NCBI RefSeq assembly: GCF_045207785.1
Contig: NZ_CP108777.1
Span: 1,178,001 to 1,242,000, forward strand
Length of the DNA: 64,000 bases
Direction of reading: 5' to 3'
Origin: Embleya sp045207785
GTDB taxonomy: Bacteria > Actinomycetota > Actinomycetes > Streptomycetales > Streptomycetaceae
Shown: piece by piece, positions 43,439 to 53,500 of the stretch
Layout: every line of letters begins with the position of its first letter
Numbering within the stretch: the stretch's first letter is position 1
Translations under genes and position numbers: made by a program
The notes under the pieces: generated by a model
What the model saw: the letters and a program-made list of their open reading frames with translations, nothing else
Told to the model about the DNA's origin: nothing
Databases searched by the model: none

Positions 43439-44071
43439 ATGTCACGTGTACTGGCCATCTCCGGCTCGCTGCGCAGGAACTCGGACAACAGCCGACTGCT
43501 GACCGCGCTACCCGCCCTCGCACCACCCGGCATGCGCTTCGAGGTGTTCCCGACGCTGGGCGAACTGCCGTTGTACAACCAGGACTTGGACGTCCACCCC
43601 GAACTTCCCTCGGTCCGCCGGCTGCGCGCGGCCATCCGGGCGGCCGACGGCCTGGTCATCGCCACCCCCGAGTACAACCACTCCATCCCCGGAGTCCTGA
43701 AGAACGCCTTCGACTGGGCGTCGCGTCCGCGCGGCGGTGCCGCCCTGAGCGGGAAAGGCGTCGCCGTGATGGTCGTGACGGCCAGCCGACTGCACGGATT
43801 CCGCGGCCTGAGCGACACCGTACGGATCCTGACCGGCCTGGGTAATCTCGTGGTTCCGCATCCGGAGGTGGTGGTCGGCGGGGCGCCCGAGGCGCTGGTG
43901 TCCGCACCGGACGGGGTGGTGCGACCGGCGGATCCGCGGGTGGCGGACCTGATCCGGACCCAACTGGCGACGCTGCACGACCTCGTCCGCACTAGTACCG
44001 CCCGGGCCGCGCCGGCGCGCCGGCACCGGACGGCTCCCGGCCCGCACTCGCCGCCACATGTGCGCACGTGA
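43439..44071 (+). CDS. NAD(P)H-dependent FMN reductase
   Basis: 210 residues with the flavodoxin-like NADPH-dependent FMN reductase fold: ISGSLRRNSDNSRLL (phosphate loop), LYNQDLDV, LVIATPEYNHSIPGVLKNAFDWASRP and VVTASRLHGFRGLSDTVRILTGL. It reduces FMN with NAD(P)H, perhaps serving an oxygenase. It is the last gene before a strong terminator and so is probably co-transcribed with the rppA-acc group; a role in pigment oxidation is an inference. The last ~25 residues are Arg/Pro/Ala-rich. Confidence 0.87.
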   Translation: MSRVLAISGSLRRNSDNSRLLTALPALAPPGMRFEVFPTLGELPLYNQDLDVHPELPSVRRLRAAIRAADGLVIATPEYNHSIPGVLKNAFDWASRPRGGAALSGKGVAVMVVTASRLHGFRGLSDTVRILTGLGNLVVPHPEVVVGGAPEALVSAPDGVVRPADPRVADLIRTQLATLHDLVRTSTARAAPARRHRTAPGPHSPPHVRT

Positions 44072-44073
44072 AT

Positions 44074-44117
44074 GTCTCCGCCTCCACCGGCTCGGGCCGG
44101 TGGAGGCGGAGACGTTT
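44074..44117 (+). terminator. Strong intrinsic terminator after the pigment operon
   Basis: A perfect 17-bp stem (44074-44090 with 44097-44113), 6-nt loop, followed by GTTTT. It starts 2 bp after the FMN reductase stop and could also stop converging transcription from the small gene at 44170-44346. Confidence 0.9.
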
Positions 44118-44169
44118 TCCGTGTCTGCGGGATCCTGCGGATGCCCCGGGAGTGCCGGGGCCGCGTCGA

Positions 44170-44346
44170 TCAACAGACGACGTGCGGCGGCGTACACCCG
44201 CCGGCATGTTGCCTGGCCCCGTCCGGAACGGGCGGGGGGTCGTCCGGCTTGCGTCGCCGCCGGACCCAGGGGATAGCCACGACCGTGGCGGTGAGGGCCG
44301 CCAGGGCTATGCTCGCGGGCTTGAAGCGGCGCTGTTCGGATGTCAT
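44170..44346 (-). CDS. Small single-pass membrane protein
   Basis: 58 residues, MTSEQRRFKPASIALAALTATVVAIPWVRRRRKPDD. A 17-residue hydrophobic segment is followed by an RRRRK positive cluster, so a membrane anchor with a cytoplasmic C-terminus is expected. It has a strong GGAGG site before the ATG. The family is unknown, and it is likely real because of the ribosome-binding site. It is preceded by a two-component pair on the same strand, 97 bp away. Confidence 0.55.
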   Translation of the reverse strand: MTSEQRRFKPASIALAALTATVVAIPWVRRRRKPDDPPPVPDGARQHAGGCTPPHVVC

Positions 44347-44443
44347 CTTCTGCCTCCGTCGGAGGGGGTGGAATGCGGTGATCGAGTCGGTCACCGCTCC
44401 ATCAATCTGACCCCACCTCGGCCCCGGGCGCATCCGACCACGG

Positions 44444-46522
44444 TCACGGGGTGGTCCCGGGTCCGTCCCGGAGGTCGGTCCCGGGACACGGCAGGACGGC
44501 CCGCACGACGGTGCCGCGCTCGCCGTTGTCGACCGTGAACGTGCCGCCCAGTTCCTCGGCCCGTTCGGCCATCGACCGCATGCCGATCCCGTCACCGGCC
44601 CCGGACCCGTCCCCGTCTCCCCCGGCGGGGTGCCCGTGGCCGTCGTCGACGATCTCGACGGTGACCTCGGCCGCCCGCACCCGTACCCGCAGCGCGGCCC
44701 GCTCGGCCCCCGAGTGGCGCACGACGTTGTTCAGTGCCTCGCCGGAGATGCGGTACACCGCCACCTCCACCGCGGCCGGCAGCGGCGGCAACGGATCGGG
44801 GTCGAGTTCGACCAGGATGCAGGGCCGGCCGGCGGATCGATTGTCGAGCCGGCTCGCCGACTCGCGCAGCGCGCACGCCAGCCCCATCCGGTCCAGCGCG
44901 GCAGGGGCCAGTCCCTCGGTGATCCGGCGCAGTTCGGTGATCGCCTCGCCGATGCCCTCGGACGCGACCATGAGCGTCCCCTCCGCCGGCGATCCCGCCG
45001 GAACGCAGGTCCTGGCGGTGTCGACCTGGAGCCGGGTGCCGGACAGCGCCGGTCCGAGCCCGTCGTGCAGATCGTGGCGCAGGCGCCGGCGCTCCTCCTC
45101 GCGCGCCAGCACGATGCGCTCACGGCTCTCCTGGAGGTCCTCGTACAGGCGCAGCGAGGCGATGGCGGGAGCCGCCTGATCGGCCAGGAAGCCCAGCACC
45201 TCGACGTCCTGGCGGTCGAGCACGACCTGGCCCGGGCGCGGCGGCGCCGACAGCCGGCCGATGACGACGCCCTCGTAGGTCAGCGGGAAGTCCATGCCAC
45301 CGGGTCCGACCGTGCCCACCCGGGCCAGCTCGCGGGGTCCGCGACGGGTATCGACCACGACACCGGCGCCCGGCAGGTTGAGCGTGCGCACGACGGTCTC
45401 GCACAGGAGTGCGGGGGCGACGCCCGGCACGACGGCGCGACTCAGCCGTTCGGCCAGGTCCCGGACCACCTGGTAGGGCCGGGCCCGCTCGCCGTAGTAG
45501 AAGCGGTCGACGACGTACATCGCCTGTGTGATGGCCGGGCGCAGCAGCAGGCCGATCGCCAGCGAGCCGACGGCCATCACCACCGCGCCCGTGGACCGGG
45601 CGCCGGGCAGGAACCGGGAGAGTCCCACCACGATCGCGAAATAGCCCGCCATCAGCGCCGAGGCCAGGGCGAACGCGGCCAGCATCCGGCGCGTCGACCG
45701 GTCGAGGTGCCACTGTCGGTCCCGCGCGAAGGCGTAGGCGAAGGTCCCCGGCCACACCACCGAACTCGCGTAGAGCAGGATCTCGTAGGTGTCGGGCGAG
45801 AGCTTGAGGTGGTAGCCGCCGAAGACTACGAAGAGCCACACCAGATAGGGCAGCAACGGGATGATCCGCATCGGGTGCGGTCCGGGGGAACGCGCCCAGT
45901 GCACGGCCATGACGACCAGACTGGTCAGGATGACGAGCGGCGGGACGAGGTCCAGCCGCGGGGCGAGCCAGCTCCCCACCCATTGGCGCGCGTCGAGCCA
46001 GAAACCGTGCTGCAGGAAGCTCGGCACCCCGTAGAAGGTGGACACGGCGAGGTCGTAGAAGGTGTGGATGACGCTCCACAACGCCACGACCACCGCGTAG
46101 ATCCGGATCGGTCCCCGCGGCAGGTATCCCTGCGGCAGCCACAGCGGCAGGGCGTACATCGCGAAGAGGTACACCACGTCGCACAGCAGCAGGATCGAGA
46201 TGGCGACCGCGCCCAGGGCCGGCCCGACGCCGGCGAAGGCCGCCGCCAGGATCACGGCGCGTCCGACGGTCTGGGACAGGCCGGTCCACAGCAGCAGCCA
46301 CCCCAGGCCCGGTGCCGACCGGTGTGCGATCACGAACAGGCCGGACAGTGCCAGTCCGACGCCCAGGAGCGCCGGGATGCCGCCTCTGGCGGGATCCGGC
46401 CCCAGTCGCTCGTCGCCCAGGTGGGTCACCAGCAGTACCAGCACGACGAGGCCGCCGAGCAGGGTGCAACCGCACACCACGTATGCCCGGGTATGGCCGA
46501 CGCGTGGCTCGGCTGTGCTCAT
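44444..46522 (-). CDS. Membrane sensor histidine kinase (NarL-type, HisKA_3)
   Basis: 692 residues. The N-terminal ~320 residues contain about nine to ten hydrophobic segments (VVCGCTLLGGLVVLVLLV, ALLGVGLALSGLFVIA, and so on). A GAF-like domain follows, then the HisKA_3 phospho-acceptor AREEERRRLRHDLHDGLGPALSG and an HATPase_c domain (EALNNVVRHSGAERAALRV, VDDGHGH, GIGMRSMAERAEELGGTF). It pairs with the response regulator gene just upstream in the same direction. The multi-TM input resembles membrane-perturbation or lipid sensors; the signal is unknown. Confidence 0.9.
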   Translation of the reverse strand: MSTAEPRVGHTRAYVVCGCTLLGGLVVLVLLVTHLGDERLGPDPARGGIPALLGVGLALSGLFVIAHRSAPGLGWLLLWTGLSQTVGRAVILAAAFAGVGPALGAVAISILLLCDVVYLFAMYALPLWLPQGYLPRGPIRIYAVVVALWSVIHTFYDLAVSTFYGVPSFLQHGFWLDARQWVGSWLAPRLDLVPPLVILTSLVVMAVHWARSPGPHPMRIIPLLPYLVWLFVVFGGYHLKLSPDTYEILLYASSVVWPGTFAYAFARDRQWHLDRSTRRMLAAFALASALMAGYFAIVVGLSRFLPGARSTGAVVMAVGSLAIGLLLRPAITQAMYVVDRFYYGERARPYQVVRDLAERLSRAVVPGVAPALLCETVVRTLNLPGAGVVVDTRRGPRELARVGTVGPGGMDFPLTYEGVVIGRLSAPPRPGQVVLDRQDVEVLGFLADQAAPAIASLRLYEDLQESRERIVLAREEERRRLRHDLHDGLGPALSGTRLQVDTARTCVPAGSPAEGTLMVASEGIGEAITELRRITEGLAPAALDRMGLACALRESASRLDNRSAGRPCILVELDPDPLPPLPAAVEVAVYRISGEALNNVVRHSGAERAALRVRVRAAEVTVEIVDDGHGHPAGGDGDGSGAGDGIGMRSMAERAEELGGTFTVDNGERGTVVRAVLPCPGTDLRDGPGTTP

Positions 46523-46716
46523 GGAGCCTCCTCACGGACGTCGTCGGGGGACACCGCCTCGCACGGGTGGGACCCGAGCCCCGTGGAGGGCCGAGCCGCC
46601 TCGGCGGTCCGTGCGGAGGTGTCGCCGATGTCCGGAACACCCGATGATGCGCTCACCGACGTCCCGGGCGCACGAGGCGGCGGTCCCATCGACGTCCCCG
46701 GCCGCGCCCGGGTGGA

Positions 46717-47394
46717 TCAGTCGGCACCGAGGCCGAAGTCGCGGGCGCGGGCGACCGCCTCGGCGCGGGAGCCCACGTGCAGCTTCTCGAAGATGTGCGT
46801 GATGTGGTTGCGCACGGTCTTCTCCGCGAGGAACAAGCGGCGGGCGATGTGCCGGTTGTCCAGGCCGCGGGCGAGCAGGTCGAGCACTTCGCACTCGCGC
46901 GCGGTCAACTCGGGGAACAACCGCTCGTCGTCGCGCTGTGCGCTGCCCGCGAGCAGCGCGGTCAGCCGTACCGCGGTCTGCGCGCCGAACACCGCCCCGC
47001 CGGCGGCGACCGTGCGCACCGCGTGCAGCACCTCGTCGCGGGCCGCTCCCTTGACCAGGTAGCCACCGGCCCCGGCCCGCATCGCGGCGAGGAGGCTGCC
47101 GTCGTCGTCGGACATCGTCAGCACCAGGACCGGGACGCCGGTCGTCTCGGCGACGATCCTGCGGGTCGCCTCGATCCCGGATCCGTCGGGCAGGGTGAGG
47201 TCCATGATGACCAGGTCGGGTCGGTGCGCGGCGACCACTTCGGGGGCCGCCGCGGCGGTCTCGGCCTCGGCCACCACGGTGATGTCACCGGCGCTCTCCA
47301 GAGCCGCCCGCAACCCCGCCCGAAACAGTGGATGGTCATCGACGATCACGACACACAACGCTGCGGAAACGCTATCCCGAACCACGCGGCACAT
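46717..47394 (-). CDS. NarL/FixJ-type response regulator
   Basis: 225 residues. Receiver domain: VVIVDDHPLFRAGL (acidic pocket), phospho-acceptor Asp in LVIMDLTLPDGSG, switch Thr in VLVLTMSDDD, Lys in GGYLVKGA. LuxR-type helix-turn-helix: LTARECEVLDLLARGLDNRHIARRLFLAEKTVRNHITHIFEKLHVGSRAEA. It partners the following histidine kinase. The ATG at 47394 is the most family-like start. Confidence 0.92.
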   Translation of the reverse strand: MCRVVRDSVSAALCVVIVDDHPLFRAGLRAALESAGDITVVAEAETAAAAPEVVAAHRPDLVIMDLTLPDGSGIEATRRIVAETTGVPVLVLTMSDDDGSLLAAMRAGAGGYLVKGAARDEVLHAVRTVAAGGAVFGAQTAVRLTALLAGSAQRDDERLFPELTARECEVLDLLARGLDNRHIARRLFLAEKTVRNHITHIFEKLHVGSRAEAVARARDFGLGAD

Positions 47395-47787
47395 ACTACG
47401 CGTAGTTCTTGTATCACTTTGGGTGATCCAACGGCTCGGCCCGCCCCCGGGCACGCCGCCCCGCCGACCGGCACACCGGCCCGTTCCGCCGCGACGCCAT
47501 CCTGGAAGCCGAATAGGCCATCTTCCGGCCGGTTTCCAAAAAGGATGATCTGCGCGAGCGCCGACCGCCTCGTGGAGAGCCCCACGGAGACCCATGGAGA
47601 CCCGTTGCGACCCGTGGCGACCCGTGGCGACCCGTGGTGCGGATTCGTTCGACCCGGCATACGGGTGAAAACGCTCCGATTCGGCGCGTCTCGGCCGCCC
47701 GATGGTGTCGGCGAAAGGCAATGTTCCGAATTACCGATATTCGTTCGATATGCCGAACGTCGTCCACCGTCTCCGTGGAGTCTCCCC
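47395..47787. other. Intergenic region with 10-bp tandem repeats and a palindrome
   Basis: This 393-bp gap divides the divergent two-component and surface-protein genes. At about 47578-47640 the unit CGACCCGTGG is repeated with 10-bp period (five imperfect copies). At 47742-47759 there is a palindrome CGTTCG-N6-CGAACG, 28 bp upstream of the surface-protein start, which could be a regulatory site. No gene was recognised. Confidence 0.45.
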
Positions 47788-48438
47788 GTGTTCCCAGCCC
47801 CAAGCCGCACACCATCCACCTGGACCCAGCGTCTGACGGTCGCCGCGATCGCGGTCGGCGCCGGCACCATCGCCGCCGGCGGATCCGCTTTCGCCCTGCC
47901 CATGGCGCCGGGCGACAACGGCGACGTGAAGGTGCACAAAACCACCACAGACCCGACGAACCCGGTCAACGAGCCCAAGGTCTGCAAGTTCTACCTGGCC
48001 GCGTTCGACTTCGACCCGCTCCAGGAGGTCACCTACACGATCGCCACGCAGCCGCCGAACGGCAGCGGCCCCGTGTTGGGCGGCAAGATCACCCTCGTCG
48101 ACGGGAACGGGCATACCGAGAACCTGTCGCTGCCCGACGGGCAGTACAAGCTCGTGTGGACCTTCGAAGGCGCGAGCGGCGCCGGCAAGCAGAAGGTCTT
48201 CAACGTCGACTGCCCCGACACCGGCCCGGGCACCACCGGCGGCACCACCGGCGGCGGCACGAACGGCGGGAACGGCACGCAGCCCGACGGCAGCGTCGAA
48301 GCCGGCGGCGGAGGCGGCATCTCGCAGTCCAACACCACCGAGATGACCACCGGCGTGGTCGTGGCGGCGGCGGCCGCCGGAGGCTTCGGCTACTACATCG
48401 TCCGTCGTCGCCGTGCCGCGGACGATGGGTCGTCCTGA
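47788..48438 (+). CDS. Exported surface protein with C-terminal anchor
   Basis: 216 residues. GTG start with GGAG upstream. A signal peptide with AQ-type junction (WTQRLTVAAIAVGAGTIAAGGSAFALP), an extracellular domain with two Cys (VCKFYLAAFDFDP, NVDCPDTGP), a Gly/Thr-rich linker, and then a C-terminal hydrophobic helix TTGVVVAAAAAGGFGYYIVRRRR. No LPxTG motif was seen before the helix. It overlaps the sortase gene by 14 bp, so this is its likely substrate or partner (inference). Confidence 0.8.
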   Translation: MFPAPSRTPSTWTQRLTVAAIAVGAGTIAAGGSAFALPMAPGDNGDVKVHKTTTDPTNPVNEPKVCKFYLAAFDFDPLQEVTYTIATQPPNGSGPVLGGKITLVDGNGHTENLSLPDGQYKLVWTFEGASGAGKQKVFNVDCPDTGPGTTGGTTGGGTNGGNGTQPDGSVEAGGGGGISQSNTTEMTTGVVVAAAAAGGFGYYIVRRRRAADDGSS

Positions 48439-49087
48439 CCCGCGGTCCTCGCACCGCAAGCGTGGCCCCAGCCCGATCGCGGCTGGGGCCACCGCGCTGA
48501 CCCTCGTCGCGGGACTGTGGCTCGCGTACTACGGATCCGACGACGGCCCGATCGAGCGCCCCCCCGCTCCCGCCGCCGAACCGCTCCGCCTCCCCTCGGA
48601 CACGCGGCCTCGGGTCGACGCCGCCCCGCTGCCGCCGTCGGAACCGACCCGGATCAAGATCCCGGACATCGGGGTCGACGCGCCGATGGGGGCCCTCACC
48701 ATGGGCCCGGACAGGCGCTTGAGCTCCCCGCCGGTGAACAACAAGAACCTCGTCGGCTGGTACCGCGCCGGCATCGCCCCGGGAGCCGCGGGCAACGCCG
48801 TCATGGTCGGGCACGCGGACACCCGCTCGGGCCCCGCGGTGTTCTTCAGACTCGGCCTGCTGCGCCCGGGAGACAACATCGAGGTGCTCCGGAAGGACCG
48901 ACGCAAGGCGATCTTCACCGTCGACGCCGTCCGGTCCTATCCGAAGGACGATTTCCCCGACGCACTCGTCTACGGACCCACCGACGCCGCCGAGTTGCGC
49001 GTGATCACCTGCGGCGGGCACTACGACAAGCACACCGGCTACGCCGCGAACGTGGTCGTCTTCGCCCACCTGACGGCCACCCGCTGA
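48425..49087 (+). CDS. Class F sortase
   Basis: About 220 residues. An N-terminal membrane helix (SPIAAGATALTLVAGLWLAYY), a Pro-rich linker, and the sortase domain with catalytic His in AVMVGHADT and Cys in RVITCGGHYDKHTGYAANVVVFA. The fold and the TCGG motif match class F sortases of actinobacteria. The catalytic Arg normally expected near the strand after the Cys is not obvious: the only Arg after the Cys is the last residue. An earlier GTG at 48413 is possible as a start. Sortases cleave and attach surface proteins to peptidoglycan. Confidence 0.85.
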   Translation: MGRPDPRSSHRKRGPSPIAAGATALTLVAGLWLAYYGSDDGPIERPPAPAAEPLRLPSDTRPRVDAAPLPPSEPTRIKIPDIGVDAPMGALTMGPDRRLSSPPVNNKNLVGWYRAGIAPGAAGNAVMVGHADTRSGPAVFFRLGLLRPGDNIEVLRKDRRKAIFTVDAVRSYPKDDFPDALVYGPTDAAELRVITCGGHYDKHTGYAANVVVFAHLTATR

Positions 49088-49111
49088 GGCGGGGACCCGC
49101 TGCCTGCGCTC

Positions 49112-50524
49112 CTACACCGGAAACGCCGGCAGCGGTCCCCGGTGGAGCCAGGCGTCGAGCAGGGCGTCCACCGGACGGGACGCGTACCGGGCGGCGTGCG
49201 CCGTGAACACGTTCGTGGTGACCACCCGGTGGCGGTGCGCCGTGGTCCAGTCCCGCAGCATCGCGAAGAACGCGGCGTCGCCGAGGGCGCGGCGCACCGC
49301 GTGCGCCGTAAGGGCACCGCGGCCGTACACGCGGTCGTCGAAGAGCAGCTTCTGCCGGGGTCGGGACAGGATCAGGTCCTGGGGCAGCGCGGCCAGTACC
49401 GCGTATTCGGCGCGCGCGAGGTCGGCCGCCGAGCGCCCGCCGGAGCGCTCCGACCACAGCCACTCCGCGTACCGGGCGAAGCCCTCGTTCAGCCAGATGT
49501 GCCGCCAGCCGGCCAGGCCGACGCTGTTGCCGAACCACTGGTGCGCCAACTCGTGGGCCACGAGCCGCTCGAAGCCGCCGGCGCCGTCGACGTGGTTCGC
49601 GCCGAAGGTGGCCATGCCCTGCGCCTCGATCGGGACGTCCAGGTCGTCCTCGGTCACCACCACGGTGTACTCGTCGAACGGGTACGGGCCGAACAACTCC
49701 TGGAACAGCGCCATCATCTCCGGCTGGCGCGCGAAGTCCGCCCGGAACCGGGGCAGCAACGGGCCCGGCACGTGCGCGAGTTGCGGCACACCGGCGTCCC
49801 TCGCGGCCACCCGGACCGTTTCGTAGTGCCCGATCGACACGCTGACCAGGTAGCTCGGGGTCGGCGCCGGCTGCTCATACACCCATGTGGCGCTGGTTCC
49901 CCGGCCGCTGTGGGTCAGCAACCGGCCGCTCACCACCACGGTGTAGTCGGCGGGGGCGGTCACCGATATCTGGTAGGCCGCCTTGTCGTCGAGCCGGTCG
50001 TTGCACGGGTACCACGAGGGCGCGCCGATCGGCTGGCTGGCCACCAGCGAGCCGTCGGTCAACTCCTCCCAGCCGACCCCGCCCCACGGGCTGCGTACCG
50101 GCTTGGGGTTGCCGGCGTAGTACACCTCGACCGTGAACGCCGCGTTGGCGTCGATCGGGGTACTCGGGCGCACGCGCAGCTTGCCGGCCCGGTGGGTGTA
50201 GCGCGCGGGCCGGCCGGCCACCAGCACCCGGCCGATCCGGAAGTCCGCGAGGTCCAGGGTGAACTCGGACAGCGTCCGGGGTCCGGCGACCGCGCCGATC
50301 CGGGCGGAACCGGCGAGCCGGTTGGGGCCGGGACGGTAGTCCAGGGCGAGTTCGTAGCGGTGGGCGTGGTAGCGCGGGTCGCCGTGCGTCCCGAAGTAGG
50401 TGTCGACGCCGAGCGGGCGTGTTCCGTTGTCGGCCACCGATGCGTACTCCGTCCCCGTCTCGGCCACCGTCGCGAGACGGGCCGAGTCCTGCGCGTCCGG
50501 CTCGGGCCGCGTCACCGTCGCCAT
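49112..50524 (-). CDS. M1-family metallopeptidase
   Basis: 470 residues. The zinc site is HELAHQWFGN (HExxH), with the third ligand Glu in WLNEGFARYAEWLW 18-20 residues later, and the amino-terminus-binding loop EAQGMATFGA replaces the usual GAMEN. It lacks the C-terminal HEAT-like domain of full M1 aminopeptidases, as in related short actinobacterial forms. It would hydrolyse peptides, probably at the surface or in the cytosol; no signal peptide is seen. Its start overlaps the NRPS stop by 13 bp. Confidence 0.88.
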   Translation of the reverse strand: MATVTRPEPDAQDSARLATVAETGTEYASVADNGTRPLGVDTYFGTHGDPRYHAHRYELALDYRPGPNRLAGSARIGAVAGPRTLSEFTLDLADFRIGRVLVAGRPARYTHRAGKLRVRPSTPIDANAAFTVEVYYAGNPKPVRSPWGGVGWEELTDGSLVASQPIGAPSWYPCNDRLDDKAAYQISVTAPADYTVVVSGRLLTHSGRGTSATWVYEQPAPTPSYLVSVSIGHYETVRVAARDAGVPQLAHVPGPLLPRFRADFARQPEMMALFQELFGPYPFDEYTVVVTEDDLDVPIEAQGMATFGANHVDGAGGFERLVAHELAHQWFGNSVGLAGWRHIWLNEGFARYAEWLWSERSGGRSAADLARAEYAVLAALPQDLILSRPRQKLLFDDRVYGRGALTAHAVRRALGDAAFFAMLRDWTTAHRHRVVTTNVFTAHAARYASRPVDALLDAWLHRGPLPAFPV

Positions 50525-53500
50525 GCCTCGATCGGATTGCCCAGCCAGCTGGTGTCCTCCGGCACCGACTCGCCGCGCATCACGAGCGAGCCGGGGCCCA
50601 GCGTGCTGCGCGCCCCGACGGTGCTGCCGGGCAGCACGATCCCGCGCGGGCCCAGGGTGGCGCCCTCGCGAAGGATCACAGTATCCATGCGCATGATCCG
50701 GTCGTGGAAGAGATGCGTCTGCAACACGCAGCCGCGGCCCACGCTGACCGCGTCGCCGAGCGTGACCAGGTCGGCCTCGGGCAGCCAGTAGCTCTCGCAC
50801 CACACGCCGCGACCGATCCGCGCCCCGAGTCCGCGCAGCCACAGGTTCATCAGCGACGTGCCCGGTACGGCGCCGATCAGCCACGGGACGGCCAGCACCT
50901 CGACGAAGGTGTCCGCGAGCTCGTTGCGCCAGACGAATCCGCTCCACAGCGGGTGCTCCACCGGGCGGAAGCGGCCGACCAGGATCCACTTGGCGGCGAT
51001 GGACACCACGCACGCGAGCGCGCCGGCACCCAACAGCACGATCCCGGAGAGCAGTGCGGCCAGGGCGAGCGAGTGCGCCGCGAGCCACGCGAGGGCGGCC
51101 AGGGTGAGGACGGTCAGGGCGGCGGAGCACAGGACCGGGACGCCCCGGCACAGCTCGACCAGGCCGCGCGCCCAGCGCAGCCGGGCCGGCGGGTCGTAGG
51201 TCAGACCCTGGTCGGCCACGTCCGCCGAGCGAGGCAGCCGCATCGGCGGCATGCCCAGGTACGAGCCACCCTTCTTGGTCTTCTTCGGCGTCGCCGACAG
51301 CACCCCCACCAGGCCCCGGGCGGGCACCGAGCGGCCCGGCGCGGTCATCCCCGAGTTGCCCAGGAAGGCCCGCTCGCCGATCTCCGCCTCGCCGATCCGG
51401 ATCCACCCGCCGCCGAGTTCGTAGGATGCGATCAGCGTGTCGTCGGCCAGGAAGGCCCCGTCGCCGACCGTGGTCAGGCTCGGCAGCGCGAGCACCGTGG
51501 ACGCCTCGACACCCTTGCCGACCTTCATGCCGAGCGCACGCAGCCAGATCGGCGTGAACAGGCTGGCGTACAGCGGGAACAACCTCTCGCGGGCCAGGTC
51601 CATGAGCTGGGCGACGGTCCACGCCTGCCAGCCGGTCCGGCCGTGCAGCGGGTGGTAGCCCGGGCGCAGGCCCAGGCTGAGCAGCCGGACGGCGAGCACG
51701 ATCGACAGCGCGTACGCGAGGGCGAAGGCGGCCACCGCGGGCACGAGCGCGCTCAGGGCGCCGCCGAGGGCCGCGCCGAGGCCGTCGCCGGGGTGCACGA
51801 AGGCGGCCAGGATCGGCAGCGCGGGCAGCGCCGCAACGATCGTGAGCGCGTGCGGGAGCAGGCCGCTCGCGCCGTACAACACGGCCCAGCGCGCCTTGCG
51901 CGGCGGACGTTCGCCGAGCCGGGCGGGGTCGACCTTGCCGAGCCGGACCGCCGGCACCCCGCCCCAGCGGCGGCGCGGCGACACGTTGCCGGTGACCGCG
52001 GAGCCCGCGACCACCTCGGCGGAGCGGCCGATCCGGGCGCCGGGGAACAGCGTGCTGCGGGTGCCGACGATCGCGCCGGCGCCGACCTTGAGCGCGCCGA
52101 TCTCCAGTCGGTCGCCGTCGAGCCAGTGGCCGGACAGGTCCACCTCGGCCTCGACGGCGCAGCCTCGGCCGAGCTTGAGCATCCCGGTGACGGGCGGGAG
52201 GGTGTGCAGGTCGACGTCGGGGCCGACCTTGACGCCGAGCGCGCGGGCGTAGCGGATCAGCCAGGCGCCGGACAGCGCGGTGGCGCCGCTGGCGTCGGCG
52301 AGCAGCTCGGCGGCCCACAGGCGGATGTGTACGCCGCCGCCGCGTGGATAGCTGCCCGGGCGCAGGCCGCGCAGGAGCAGTCGGGCACCGCCGGCGGCGA
52401 TCGCGACCCGGCCGGGCGGGCTGAACAGGGCCACCCAGCCGGCCGCGACCCACCACCACGAGACGGTCGGCGCCCACGGGTAGGTGCCGAACCAGGCCGC
52501 CGCGTTGCCGAGGGCGAGCAGGCCGACCGTCCAGCGCAGCCCGGTCAGGGTGAACAACGGGACGAGCAGGAGCAGCTGGGCGAGCCGGGCCCGGGCGGGG
52601 GTGGGGGCCACCACGCGGACCGCGCCCGCGTCCTGGGCGGAGCGCTCCAGGCGGCGGGCCAGCTTGCGCAGCGTGGGGTGCTGGTAGATGTCGGCGACCG
52701 CGGCGGCGGGGTAGCGCTCGCGCAGCAGCGTGGTCAGCCGGGCGGCGGCGAGGCTGTTGCCGCCGATCGCGAAGAAGTCGTCGCGGGCGGTGTCCGGCGC
52801 CAGGCCCAGGACCTCGGTCCACTGCTCGGCGAGCCAGGCCTCGGTGCCGTACAGCTGCTCGGTGGGGCCGGTGTCCTCGCTGTCCGCGAGCGGCCAGGGC
52901 AGCGCGTCGCGGTCGACCTTGCCGGAGGTGCGGGTGGGCAGCTCGGCGACGGGGGCGAGTCGGGGCACCAGGGCCGCGGGCAGCTCGGCGCGCAGTCGGC
53001 GGACCGCCTCGTCGCGGTCCCAGCCGTCGGCGGTCACCAGGTAGCCGACGAGGAGCTGGTTGCCGCCCTTGACCGTGCGCACGGCGGCCGCGGCGCCCGC
53101 GACGCCCGGCAGGGCCTGGAGGGCGGCGTCGATCTCGCCGAGTTCGATCCGTCGGCCGCCGAGCTTGATCTGCTCGTCGCCGCGGCCGACGAACACCAGG
53201 CCCTCGGCGTCGGCGCGCACGACGTCGCCGCTGCGGTAGGCGCGCGGCCAGCCCATGGACTCCAGCGGGGCGTACTTCTCGGCGTCCTTGGCCGGGTCGA
53301 GGTACCGGGCCAGGCCGACGCCGCCGATCACCAGCTCGCCGCTCTCGCCCATCGCGACGGGGCGGCCTTCGGGGTCGACCACGGCCAGTTCCCAGCCGTC
53401 GAGCGGCAGGCCGATCCGGACCGGGCCGGCCCCGGTGAGCAGGGACCCGCAGGCGACCACGGTGGCCTCGGTCGGGCCGTACGTGTTCCAGACCTCGCGG

